This document shows, piece by piece, positions 1-8,211 of a stretch of 40,622 bases of DNA; the stretch's first letter is position 1; each line of letters begins with the position of its first letter. The stretch covers positions 1-40,622 of the forward strand of contig NZ_JACYVZ010000023.1 of NCBI RefSeq assembly GCF_014857925.1, read 5' to 3'. The translations under genes were made by a program, and so were the position numbers. The notes under the pieces are model-generated. The model did not search any database and had not been told where the DNA came from. It saw only the letters and a list, made by a program, of their open reading frames with translations. Source of the stretch: Cysteiniphilum marinum. Lineage in GTDB: Bacteria; Pseudomonadota; Gammaproteobacteria; Francisellales; Francisellaceae.

Positions 1-237
1 ATAAAAGATTATGCTGATATGCAAGAAGCCAAACGCTCATTAAAACGATACTTTGAGTTTTACAATTATGAAAGACATCATCAAGGTCTTGCGTATAAAA
101 AACCAGCGGAGGTTTATTTCAACACTAGCTATAAAAACACTGATGCCGACGCATTTAAAGAGAAACTATTATCCGGCTTAAAACCAAACAAAAACATTTG
201 TTTGAAGCCTATAGTTGATGAGTTGAATTTGCAGTAG
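1..237 (+). CDS. IS3-family transposase, 3' part (cut by window edge)
   Basis: C-terminal end of an IS3-family (OrfB-type, rve/DDE integrase fold) transposase; the reading frame is open from base 1, so the start lies outside the window. The visible residues (KRYFEFYNYERHHQGLAYKKP) are the typical tail of the integrase domain after the catalytic Glu. It is almost identical to the protein on the minus strand at 40186-40622, differing at only a few residues, so the two are copies of one insertion sequence in opposite orientation. The 3' end of the gene points into the window. Whether this copy is intact cannot be judged here. Confidence 0.9.
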   Translation: MKDYADMQEAKRSLKRYFEFYNYERHHQGLAYKKPAEVYFNTSYKNTDADAFKEKLLSGLKPNKNICLKPIVDELNLQ

Positions 238-289
238 AAAAATATCCCATTTTTATTGCAAAGTGGTCTAGACAATGGGGAGTACTTTA
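1..289 (+). mobile_element. IS3-family element, right end, left copy
   Basis: Sequence after the transposase stop (gcaaagtggtctagacaatg, then ggggagtacttta) is found again, reverse-complemented, next to the right-hand copy. The identity stops at 289 here and at 40135 there, which places the element boundary at about 289/290. The inner flank is the interrupted gene on the minus strand. Boundary is inferred only from the two copies in this window. Confidence 0.8.
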
Positions 290-426
290 ATTCGATTTAA
301 GCGTCTAATGTAGTCACCAAATTTTCCTCTTAAGGCTGATTGTATTGCCACGTGTGAAATACCATAGCACATACCACCTTCATTAATTTGATATCCATTT
401 GCTTTCATTAATTCTAAAATAGTCAT
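268..426 (-). pseudogene. 5' remnant of an effector-like gene cut by the IS3 element
   Basis: Minus-strand reading frame with ATG at 426 and a purine-rich GGGGTGATTA just upstream. About 46 codons belong to the original gene (N-terminus MTILELMKANGYQINEGGMC, then YGISHVAIQSALRG). At 290 the frame runs into the IS end and stops after five foreign codons. The G-G-x-C-x-G-x-S-H pattern looks like the nucleophile region of a cysteine-protease-like or bacterial effector protein, but this is only a resemblance. The rest of the gene should lie beyond the left IS copy or, after rearrangement, beyond the right one. Confidence 0.55.
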
Positions 427-429
427 TAA

Positions 430-495
430 TCACCCCATTATTAAATCATATAACTGTCTAATTTTTAACAATTTAATATTTCTATTCGTATCCAT
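430..495 (-). CDS. possible 21-aa leader ORF upstream of the truncated gene
   Basis: ATG at 495 on the minus strand is preceded by a good ribosome binding site (GAGGA, 7 bases away). It encodes 21 residues (MDTNRNIKLLKIRQLYDLIM plus G) and stops with TGA four bases before the ATG of the truncated gene at 426. The close spacing suggests translational coupling. The peptide is short and there is no independent evidence that it is made; it could instead be an old start region displaced by a frameshift. Confidence 0.3.
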   Translation of the reverse strand: MDTNRNIKLLKIRQLYDLIMG

Positions 496-1147
496 TATTA
501 TTCCTCATTGTCGATAATTTATGCACGCATGATAGTCTGCCCTAAAGTTGACAATGTAATAATAATTGGCTCGTAAAGCGGACAATATGATGAGTTTTTT
601 GGTTTGAAAGCAATAAGTGAGCAATTTGTAAAACTAACTCACATCATGGAATGAGCTATTGATGACAAATACTTAGATGTAATAGGCGCTATATTTTGTA
701 GGTAAAGTAGCCTTTGAGGATAACAGTGGAGCGGTGACTCAATTAGGGTTGTGGTTAACCAGAGGATACGTGAGGATGTATCTGGAAACTTCCAATTCTT
801 ATTCTTTAGGATATTCTGACTACCTAAATCATTGTGGGTTATCTAATCGGGGGGAGTCTGGTGCAGCATCTTATCGGGTGGAGAATGATCTTTTTCGTTC
901 TAAAAGTAAAATGCTCATCATTGCAGTATCTTATGCGTAATAGTTGCTGTGGGGGCGATGCGATTACATAAGGTTTTCTGCAAATTAGCTATAGGACTAA
1001 GTGTCCGTAATTTGACTTATATATTTACGGTGATATGAAAAGGTTGGTAATGGCATCAAGCGCTGATAAATCAAAGCGCTTGTATGTTTAAAAGCAGATT
1101 GATAAATAATTTAAGTTGTAAATTAACAGAATATAAAGGGTGTTTTT
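496..1147. other. intergenic region, no supported gene
   Basis: About 650 bases between the IS-cut gene and the large lipoprotein gene. Short open frames occur (for example 734-940, plus, GTG start) but have no ribosome binding site and no recognisable protein pattern. An 8-bp inverted repeat sits close to the downstream gene and is listed separately. Two similar phrases near 550 and 580 (AAAGTTGACAATG and AAAGCGGACAATATG) could be a decayed insertion-sequence end, but this is not demonstrable here. Confidence 0.5.
1057..1082. promoter_or_regulatory. 8-bp inverted repeat upstream of the large lipoprotein gene
   Basis: CAAGCGCT at 1057-1064 and its perfect complement AGCGCTTG at 1075-1082 are separated by 10 bases and lie 66 bases before the start codon at 1148. 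The spacing suits either an operator or a leader hairpin. No protein partner is identifiable and the match could be chance. Confidence 0.3.
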
Positions 1148-4100
1148 ATGAAAAAAGTTATATATATTATTTTAAGCGCATCTTTGTTAAGCGCTTGTGG
1201 CGGAGATGGAGTCGATGGAGAAAGGTCGTCTTCTGATTCTTCTCCTACCCCAACAAGTGTACTACCAACAACGTTACCATCACCAACAACGGTGCCATCA
1301 CCAACAACGGTACGATCACCAACAACGGTACCATCATCAACAACGGTACCATCACCAACAACGGTAGCATCAACAACTATATCACCGGTGCCTAGCCCGC
1401 CATCATCTGTTCTAGCGCAAGCAAATCAGATCGTTACGCGAAATTACAATCCTGATCGATATATTGTGGATGTTGATGGATTTCGAGAAATTGAGTATGA
1501 ATTTGAGATTATCCCAGATATCGTTGGAGGTGATCTTAGCGACTATCGCTTTGCTAATCAGATAGTTTCAACAGAGAATGCGTTGCATGTTGTAGCCACG
1601 CGACAAAATGGCAATCATCATTTTGTCACTGTAGCTTATGTTCCACAGATTAATGGACGTCAACAATATGATGCTACGCTAACGGTAACGGCTACCAATC
1701 CGATAACAGGACATGCAGTTAATACGACTGTCAATGTAACTGCACAAGATCCGTTTAATATTCAACTTATGCAGCATAGTAGGGCAAATGATCTAGCGCA
1801 GCTTTTTGACATGACCTTAATGGGTGGGATTGTTGGAGCTAATTTGCTGTCATTTAACAAAAGTTGGTTATATCGATCTGTAAATATTACTGAGCCTGGT
1901 CAACAGACTTGGATTGATAGATTTGGTGCTCAATATACCTTCCCATTCAATGTGCCGTTGATTCAGACCTACAATCCTGCTCAGTCATTATTCTTTAATC
2001 CAATCGCGATAAAAACAGAGGCGCAAAATGGTCATGTTATGTATTTTGTTGTGCAATATAAGCCGACAGATGCACAATTAATAGAAGAGTTAGGGGGGAG
2101 TGTAACTGAGCAGCAGTTTAATACCGCAATAAAATATCATAGCTTGTTTTCAGATGGGAGAGTTGGGCATCAAGCACTTAATTTAAATGCAACATTAACA
2201 ATAGACGGTCAATCTTCATCTCATATTGCCGTTAATCCGCATGACGGAGTTTGGTCACCAGCAACGAACTTAACTGTATTAAAAAAGAAATTGTTTAATA
2301 ATGACAGTAGTGTAACCGTATCGTCTTTGAGTAATATTTCAAATCACCCAGGGCAAGTGATTCATGCGGTGCATGTTTTATTGAATGATGAAGATTTTTC
2401 AGCAATTGAACATATGATGGGTCTTAATGGCGTCAATATTTCTCAGCAGTTCTACAGCAGGAGTCTACATACTTTACCTGAAGCATTACAAGAGGGAGTT
2501 AACCGTTATAGACAATTATTCCAAGATTATGAAATAGTAGCATCAGAAGACGTGCGACCAGCAGTGTCAACAGAGTCAGAGATTTCTCAGGGGGAGTCAT
2601 CAGAAGTAGGCTTGCCAGAACCCTCAGTTGTAGTGGCATCAACTGAGGTCACTCAAGGCATGTTAGATGCTGTCGATACTAATTTTGCTGGAACAATTTA
2701 TATGGGCTTTGATGATACAGATAAGGGGCTATTATTTAACTATGCCCGTGCGGTCGGAGTTACTCTATCTTCAACTACATTTAATAGTTTAACGGAAGAT
2801 GATTATAAAAATGCATTCGCGCATCTGTGGCATCAGACACCACAAGCCATAAAAGATACACTAGCAGGTAATAGCTTTCCTGCTTCAGCAAGCGTATCTC
2901 TAATGCATGGACATTATGAGCTTGAAGCTAATAAGACACATGATCAAAATGCGCTTAGGGCAAATCAAACAAATTTAATGCATGGGCTAGATAATCACAA
3001 TAATAGTACTCATCAATATCCTGTCTATCAATACAATACTAGTCAACAAAACAACTATGAAACGATTGTGGCTAACTATGATGCTAGTCATGGAGTCGTT
3101 AATGGTATTTTATATCAAAATTTATTTTCTCGGGATATTTATCAGGCACTAAATGCGATAACATTACCAACTGTCGCTGATGATGAATTCTCCAATCAGA
3201 TATCTCGATGGATGAGGTATATAGCCCCCACTACAAGAATGTCGTCAATGAGTCAATCTCTGGGATTAAGTTCTACTGCTGATGATAATCCTACTGGCAG
3301 CATTAGCCTGACACAAAGTCTTAAGGAAAAGTATTATTTAGTTTCACAGCGTGTTCCTGATGCAATTATTGCGCATCAACAACCATCGGATGAGGAAAAA
3401 AAGGCATTATTTATAGCTAATTATAATGACTTATTTGCTGACGGCTCAGATTTTGAATCAATACGTTCTCGTTCACTGACTTTGGAAAGCTTAAGTGATA
3501 TTGTCTCATTTATAAATGATAACAATTCGCTTAACACAGAAATACAAAGATTATGGTCTGAAAGTGTAAGAAGTTTATGGGTGGGACAGGCCTATAATTG
3601 CTTGGATGGCTGCAATGATGGAAAGCACCAAAAACTCAATCAGGTCATTGCAAGCATTCCTGCTGATGTGTTAGGGGATATTGTTGCAGATCTTTATTTG
3701 CCACGACTAAGCATACTGCCAAAAATCGCACATCTTCTGTCGCAATTCAAAGCGGATTTGTTAGAAAGTAAATTATTGCAAATTATTCCTGATACTGGAG
3801 ACGAAGCAAATTTATACAAGCGCATTCAGGCTAAGATTGAGCTTGGAAAAATTACTAGTAATCCGACTCAAATTCCAATTGTAGATTATCCTTTGATGCT
3901 GCCAGGTAATCAATTGGATTCGATCAATATTTTGAACCAAATGCTTGAACATCCTAATCTTCGTGATGAGTTGATTAGTTATATTTATGCGCACTTTGAG
4001 GGAACTCCTGGTTTGGTGAATAGTACGATAGTAATCACAAAAGATGATCTTTTGCCTTTTAAATATTCATCTCAGGCAATTGCAGACTATGCAAATATAA

Positions 4101-4231
4101 CTATGATGATAAACTATAATGATGCAGTTTATCTTAAAGACGTTTCAGGTATGCCACGTTTTAATGCTCATGAGGCATATAAGCGTAAGATGGCTGAAAA
4201 TCTTTTACAGGTCTTAGCTATTATCAGGTAA
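1148..4231 (+). CDS. large secreted lipoprotein with Ser/Pro/Thr repeat linker, function unknown
   Basis: A 1027-residue protein with a clear type II signal peptide: basic start, hydrophobic core and lipobox LLSAC (Cys17), so it should be lipid-anchored in the outer or inner membrane. Residues about 30-85 form a low-complexity linker of repeated SPTTVP units, encoded by tandem 18-bp repeats. The remaining 900+ residues have beta-rich stretches with Asn/Thr/Val in the first third and a more helical C-terminal half; I recognise no domain or catalytic motif. It sits alone, downstream of a 650-bp gap and convergent with the LuxR-type gene at 4344. A surface or adhesin-like role is possible from the architecture only. 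The ATG follows AAAGGG seven bases upstream. Confidence 0.8.
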   Translation: MKKVIYIILSASLLSACGGDGVDGERSSSDSSPTPTSVLPTTLPSPTTVPSPTTVRSPTTVPSSTTVPSPTTVASTTISPVPSPPSSVLAQANQIVTRNYNPDRYIVDVDGFREIEYEFEIIPDIVGGDLSDYRFANQIVSTENALHVVATRQNGNHHFVTVAYVPQINGRQQYDATLTVTATNPITGHAVNTTVNVTAQDPFNIQLMQHSRANDLAQLFDMTLMGGIVGANLLSFNKSWLYRSVNITEPGQQTWIDRFGAQYTFPFNVPLIQTYNPAQSLFFNPIAIKTEAQNGHVMYFVVQYKPTDAQLIEELGGSVTEQQFNTAIKYHSLFSDGRVGHQALNLNATLTIDGQSSSHIAVNPHDGVWSPATNLTVLKKKLFNNDSSVTVSSLSNISNHPGQVIHAVHVLLNDEDFSAIEHMMGLNGVNISQQFYSRSLHTLPEALQEGVNRYRQLFQDYEIVASEDVRPAVSTESEISQGESSEVGLPEPSVVVASTEVTQGMLDAVDTNFAGTIYMGFDDTDKGLLFNYARAVGVTLSSTTFNSLTEDDYKNAFAHLWHQTPQAIKDTLAGNSFPASASVSLMHGHYELEANKTHDQNALRANQTNLMHGLDNHNNSTHQYPVYQYNTSQQNNYETIVANYDASHGVVNGILYQNLFSRDIYQALNAITLPTVADDEFSNQISRWMRYIAPTTRMSSMSQSLGLSSTADDNPTGSISLTQSLKEKYYLVSQRVPDAIIAHQQPSDEEKKALFIANYNDLFADGSDFESIRSRSLTLESLSDIVSFINDNNSLNTEIQRLWSESVRSLWVGQAYNCLDGCNDGKHQKLNQVIASIPADVLGDIVADLYLPRLSILPKIAHLLSQFKADLLESKLLQIIPDTGDEANLYKRIQAKIELGKITSNPTQIPIVDYPLMLPGNQLDSINILNQMLEHPNLRDELISYIYAHFEGTPGLVNSTIVITKDDLLPFKYSSQAIADYANITMMINYNDAVYLKDVSGMPRFNAHEAYKRKMAENLLQVLAIIR
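1277..1366 (+). repeat. five tandem 18-bp repeats coding for SPTTVP
   Basis: Units of CCATCACCAACAACGGTA begin at 1277, 1295, 1313, 1331 and 1349, with one or two substitutions (an A ending changed to G, C to G at the unit start, C to T inside). They are in frame (18 = 6 codons), so copy-number change would lengthen or shorten the linker of the lipoprotein without breaking it. Looser versions of the unit flank the array on both sides. Confidence 0.9.
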
Positions 4232-4343
4232 ATAATGAATCAGGAAAAAATTGAGCCTTAATTATCATCTCATTGTTCAGTTTAAATCGCACAACATCTC
4301 GCATAAGGGTGGATGTGCTTATTATACGAATCCGCCATGTACT

Positions 4344-5135
4344 TTACAACAATCCGCTGTAAAGCAAATGCTTGACATAATCATCCATCTGTGACACTTT
4401 GACGACTAACTCATATTTGTTTTTACAGTTGAGTTTATTAGATAAGTTGGCGATTATTTTCTCAATGGTTCTTGGTGAGCGATTTAGCTTAAGCGAAATT
4501 TCTTTTGCATTATATGTGCCGCTGTATATTTCTTTAAAACATTCTGTTTCAGACTTAGATAATGATATTCCATTTGATGGTAATGTTAATATCTCAGTAT
4601 CAAGCTCAATCGAGTCAATTGCTTCACTCACTCGATAGTCCTCCCATAGTGATTTATATTTACAAAACCTATCTTGAATCTCACGGATAATTTCATTGAA
4701 ATAATCATTATAAAGAGATGGTGCACATAGGACCTTACGATTTTCTGTAGAGAAAAAGAGTTTTGAAATACTATGGTCCTTATTGAGCTTAGTATGCATG
4801 CATGCTCCCATGTTATTATCCTCTAACAACTGTAAAAGACTCCACTTTGATGTTGGGTCTTTAATGAAGGCTAGTGTATCTTGATAAATGATGTTTTGTG
4901 GGAGCAATAACTGATTCTTATAAGATAAAAAAGGTGCCTTTTGAGGTGAGTTATGTGACCATGCATCAAGCAATTGATGTGCTATCACAGGGATAATAAA
5001 AGCTTCGCCTGATCGCAGTGTATGTGTATACATTAGCATAGATAGTTGTAGCTTCTTGGCTATTGACTGATTCTTGAGGGTGAGAGAAAAATTGTTTTCA
5101 AATTGCTTAGAGCATATTTCACGAATGCTGGGCAT
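4344..5135 (-). CDS. LuxR-type transcriptional regulator
   Basis: A 263-residue protein whose C-terminus (about residues 190-250) is a LuxR/GerE-type helix-turn-helix: SLSKSETECFKEIYSGTYNA followed by EISLKLNRSPRTIEKIIANL. The S-P-R-T-I-E recognition-helix pattern is typical of the family. The N-terminal 190 residues have no recognisable sensor domain. It is transcribed divergently from the first Dot/Icm operon (dotH starts at 5351), and a spaced inverted repeat lies between them, so it is the obvious candidate regulator of that operon. A second LuxR-type gene with similar layout is at 26247-27029. Start chosen at the first ATG; its ribosome binding site is weak. Confidence 0.75.
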   Translation of the reverse strand: MPSIREICSKQFENNFSLTLKNQSIAKKLQLSMLMYTHTLRSGEAFIIPVIAHQLLDAWSHNSPQKAPFLSYKNQLLLPQNIIYQDTLAFIKDPTSKWSLLQLLEDNNMGACMHTKLNKDHSISKLFFSTENRKVLCAPSLYNDYFNEIIREIQDRFCKYKSLWEDYRVSEAIDSIELDTEILTLPSNGISLSKSETECFKEIYSGTYNAKEISLKLNRSPRTIEKIIANLSNKLNCKNKYELVVKVSQMDDYVKHLLYSGLL

Positions 5136-5180
5136 CTTATTTTCTAATCTGAGATGATTTCAGTATTTGTAGTTTATATC

Positions 5181-5269
5181 TCAAACTAAACCCGCCTATT
5201 TCATAAATGTTTCACGGATGAAATAATTGCATGTCTACGCATATATGGGATTTAAAAAGGTTAGTTTGA
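5181..5269. promoter_or_regulatory. spaced inverted repeat between the LuxR-type gene and dotH
   Basis: TCAAACTAA at 5181-5189 is the perfect reverse complement of TTAGTTTGA at 5261-5269; the match extends to TCAAACTAAACC/GGTTAGTTTGA with one extra A. The pair flanks the centre of the 215-base divergent intergenic region. Two half-sites about 70 bases apart would fit looping or dual-promoter control by the adjacent regulator. This is inference from position and symmetry only. Confidence 0.35.
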
Positions 5270-5350
5270 TCGAAGCGCTGTTATGCGGTTGATGTTGTGG
5301 TGATGTGCTAAATAGACTGTGCAGAAATCAAGATACTTTTGGAATAAATA

Positions 5351-6190
5351 GTGCTTCCTTTAAAAAAGATATATTTATTTGCTATAGGCTTTCTACTTCT
5401 TAATTTCTGTCACGCAGGTCAGGATAGTAAAGTCAATACGATGGTCAATGCGATGTTCCCATTAACAGCAAAAGATATTCAAGAAGCTAAACCTGAAATT
5501 AGTGCTCGACAGCAGGCCGCTGCCGTTATGCCGTCTATGTCAAGTGTTGAAGGTGTGCAAAGAGTCGTTATGGCTAATACTGCTTTGGGTGAAAAAGGAT
5601 CGCCTCCTAATGTGCGTTTGGGCGTAGGGGTTGTCAGCTCGGTCGTATTTACAGATGCTAAGGGTAAAGTATGGCCAATTAGCAGCTATGTAATTGGTGA
5701 TGATGGCAATTTCAATGTTAATTGGGACAAAAAAAGCGGCATTTTAATGATGCAATCAAAAAAGCCTTATGCCAATACTAATATGTCGGTGATGTTACAA
5801 GGAAGAGCTACGCCAATTACTTTAATGGTGCAATCAACCCAAAAAGAGTGGGATTACGAGCTTTATGTACGTGTGGCGGGCAATACTCAAGACAATGAAT
5901 TGTCATCTTTTTCAGAGCAGCCATCATATATGTTGAGTCTACTTTCAGGTATTTCGCCGCAAGGCGCTAAAAAGCTTAAAACGTCAGACGTAAGTGGAAG
6001 AAGTCAATTTTGGCGTTATCAAGATCACTATTTGATCTTGACCTCCGGTACACTTATTTCGCCACGTTATATTAGACACATCGAAGACAAGAGCTCAGGT
6101 GTAGTCAATGTCTATGAAATTAATGTTCTACCACAAGTGTTGATTTCAGATGATGACGGTTTGCATAAAATAAACATTGAGGATCAATAG
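5351..6190 (+). CDS. dotH: DotH/IcmK, outer-membrane-associated core component of the type IVB secretion system
   Basis: A 279-residue protein beginning with GTG, with a cleavable signal peptide (about residues 1-22, ending CHA). DotH is the VirB9/TraN-like protein that, with DotC and DotD, builds the outer-membrane part of the channel. The C-terminal region (about 85-270) has the beta-rich character of the family, with RLGVGVVSSVVFTDAKGKVW and PISSYVIGDD resembling the start of the DotH/TraN domain. It is shorter than the roughly 360-residue Legionella protein, mainly in the N-terminal linker. First gene of operon 1; dotG follows after 2 bases. Confidence 0.85.
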   Translation: MLPLKKIYLFAIGFLLLNFCHAGQDSKVNTMVNAMFPLTAKDIQEAKPEISARQQAAAVMPSMSSVEGVQRVVMANTALGEKGSPPNVRLGVGVVSSVVFTDAKGKVWPISSYVIGDDGNFNVNWDKKSGILMMQSKKPYANTNMSVMLQGRATPITLMVQSTQKEWDYELYVRVAGNTQDNELSSFSEQPSYMLSLLSGISPQGAKKLKTSDVSGRSQFWRYQDHYLILTSGTLISPRYIRHIEDKSSGVVNVYEINVLPQVLISDDDGLHKINIEDQ

Positions 6191-6192
6191 TT

Positions 6193-7338
6193 ATGTTGCG
6201 TTTTTTAAAAAACCATCCAAGACTAAGAGTATTGCTGATTATTATCACGGTATTCGTGATTTCAATTATTATGCTGATCTCATGCGGTAAATCACGCCAG
6301 ACTTATTTAACGTCAAGCATACATCTCAATAAAGAAGAAGATTATCAAGTAAGTGGCGTTGAGGATGTCGCTAGAAAAAAACTTATTGAGCATCATAAAG
6401 AAACGCATTATAAAAATGCGACTGAAAATCATGCAAGTTATATTGAGGGTGTTTTTTCAGGAGGGAAGCGGCAAGCAGGCAGACAAGAGAATAAACCGGA
6501 GCCTATTGATAATGATGGCAGGATGGAGCCTGTGGAATTTTACAAGCAGAAAGCGCGTGAAAAAAAATCTCTAAAGGGTGGAGATGTTCAAGACTCAGTT
6601 TATGGTAATAGCATGACAAAAGCTCAACTTGAATCGCAGCAGAAAAATTTTGAAATGATTCTTAAATCTTGGAATAAAAGACCTATGATGAGTAAAAACA
6701 ATGCAGTTGTTGAGCGCAATCAAAGTGAACTTACTAATGGCTTATCAGCACTTGATAAGCTTAAAAAAAGGCTATTTAAAGCCGGTGATATTCAAATTGC
6801 TGTTATTGATACAGCTGTAAATAGTGATCAGGAAGGAACACCTGTTTTAGCAAGAATTGTGGTAGGTCCTTATAAAGGGGCTAAATTACTAGGTGGTTTT
6901 GTGCGCAAAGAAGATAAGCTGGTGATTCAATTTAATACTCTATCGATTGCAAACCGCCCAACAAGTATTGAAATTAATGCATATGCTATAGATCAATCTA
7001 CGGCACAAACAGCACTTGCTAGCGATGTAGATCATCATTATTTATTGCGCTATGGCAGTTTATTTGCCGCTTCCTTTTTGGATGGTTTTGGTAATTACTT
7101 TACCAATTCACAGATGAATAATCAGCGAATGTGTTATTGGGATAGCACAAGTAATAAAACAGTATGTATTGGTAATGAAGCAGATTTAACAGCAAAAAAT
7201 GCGGCATATGCGGGCGTCGGTAAAATTGGATCAGCCCTGAGCAAATCGGTTGCGAAGGAATTTGATCGTCCACCAACGGTAACAATAGATCAAGGTTCTG
7301 CTATAGGTGTATTGTTTATGCGTGATGTGAGTGAGTAA
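6193..7338 (+). CDS. dotG: DotG/IcmE, VirB10-like channel protein, short form
   Basis: A 381-residue inner-membrane protein: short cytoplasmic start, one membrane segment (about 12-30), a charged linker, then the conserved TrbI/VirB10-like C-terminal domain (about 195-375), including AVIDTAVNSDQEGTPVLARI, KLLGGF, and YGSLFAASFLDGFG. DotG spans the periplasm and forms the central channel of Dot/Icm. Legionella DotG is about 1050 residues because of a long repeat region between the membrane segment and the C-terminal domain; that region is absent here. Order DotH-DotG-DotF matches the icmK-icmE-icmG order in Legionella. GAGGA lies 9 bases before the ATG. Confidence 0.9.
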   Translation: MLRFLKNHPRLRVLLIIITVFVISIIMLISCGKSRQTYLTSSIHLNKEEDYQVSGVEDVARKKLIEHHKETHYKNATENHASYIEGVFSGGKRQAGRQENKPEPIDNDGRMEPVEFYKQKAREKKSLKGGDVQDSVYGNSMTKAQLESQQKNFEMILKSWNKRPMMSKNNAVVERNQSELTNGLSALDKLKKRLFKAGDIQIAVIDTAVNSDQEGTPVLARIVVGPYKGAKLLGGFVRKEDKLVIQFNTLSIANRPTSIEINAYAIDQSTAQTALASDVDHHYLLRYGSLFAASFLDGFGNYFTNSQMNNQRMCYWDSTSNKTVCIGNEADLTAKNAAYAGVGKIGSALSKSVAKEFDRPPTVTIDQGSAIGVLFMRDVSE

Positions 7339-7372
7339 TTTCAATTAATAAATAAAAGCTAGGATATTGTTT

Positions 7373-8185
7373 ATGAGTAATTTTGATTTTGATGATAAAC
7401 CTGAGAGTAAAGGTCATGGAGAAAACCCTCCTGGTCAGCCGTTGTCTGACCAGGAGGAGCTGCTTATTCAAGAAGGGAAAAAGCGATTGGCATTTAAATT
7501 TGAAAAAATTTACTTAGCGTATGTCGTTATTGCCATTGCGTTTATGATTGGTGCTTACATTATTCTAAGCACACTATTTTTTAATGATAATAAGCGCAAT
7601 GAACAAAAAACAGCAATAAGACAACATCAAACGCTTAATGCTGACTTTGTTGAAGTGAAACCAAAAACGGCAGGCAATAGCTTTGACCGGGAGAAGGTCA
7701 ATCATCTAATGGCAGGTGAATCAATCAATTTAAATAAGCTATCTGATAATACAAAATTAATGACTGACAAAGTTGATGATTTTCAGCAAAAGATGACGAA
7801 AGAGTTACAGTCATATGAGCAAAGAAGTATTGACTTAGCGAAGCACATTAAAGTAATTGAAGCCAAGCAAAATGAGGTGCTTAAGTTAGTCAGTGGTTTT
7901 GAATCGATATTAATTAAGTTGAGTAAGGACAAAAAAAGTGATGAGTTATTTCCACTCATCCATTCACTTGAGCAACAGTTACAGTATATGAATGCTAAAG
8001 AGCATAATTTGGCAGAGAAGCTCCAATTAACAGCAGTTGTTGATGGTATCGCATGGTTTGAGGATAAACAAGGGCACTCACTGTCAGTCAAGCAAGGGCA
8101 AACACTTGATGGTTATGGCAAAATTATCAAAATTGATGCTTCAAGTGCTCAGGTATATACCTCTTCAGGGTTTGTTTTTAAATAG
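7373..8185 (+). CDS. dotF: DotF/IcmG, inner-membrane core-complex protein
   Basis: A 270-residue bitopic protein: acidic cytoplasmic N-terminus (about 1-45), one membrane segment (about 46-69), a coiled-coil periplasmic stretch (about 118-188) and a small C-terminal beta domain (VDGIAWFEDKQGHSLSVKQG). This layout, length (about 269 in Legionella) and position directly after dotG identify DotF, which contacts DotG and may help recruit substrates. I place the start at the ATG at 7373, with AGGA 9 bases upstream, rather than the in-frame TTG at 7367. Confidence 0.85.
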   Translation: MSNFDFDDKPESKGHGENPPGQPLSDQEELLIQEGKKRLAFKFEKIYLAYVVIAIAFMIGAYIILSTLFFNDNKRNEQKTAIRQHQTLNADFVEVKPKTAGNSFDREKVNHLMAGESINLNKLSDNTKLMTDKVDDFQQKMTKELQSYEQRSIDLAKHIKVIEAKQNEVLKLVSGFESILIKLSKDKKSDELFPLIHSLEQQLQYMNAKEHNLAEKLQLTAVVDGIAWFEDKQGHSLSVKQGQTLDGYGKIIKIDASSAQVYTSSGFVFK

Positions 8186-8211
8186 TTTCTTGAAATTTGA
8201 TGTAGGTTAAG

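Noticed and set aside
540-600. Two similar phrases (AAAGTTGACAATG, AAAGCGGACAATATG) like the multiple terminal repeats of IS21-type elements
   Set aside because: Only two short imperfect copies, no transposase remnant nearby and no second end visible; insufficient for an element call.
734-940. Open frame of 68 codons with GTG start in the left intergenic region
   Set aside because: No ribosome binding site, no recognisable protein pattern, and no sensible operon context; most likely a chance frame.
4342-4364. Inverted repeat CTTTACA/TGTAAAG as a terminator for the convergent genes
   Set aside because: Arms of only 7 bases without a T run, and it overlaps the coding end of the LuxR-type gene.
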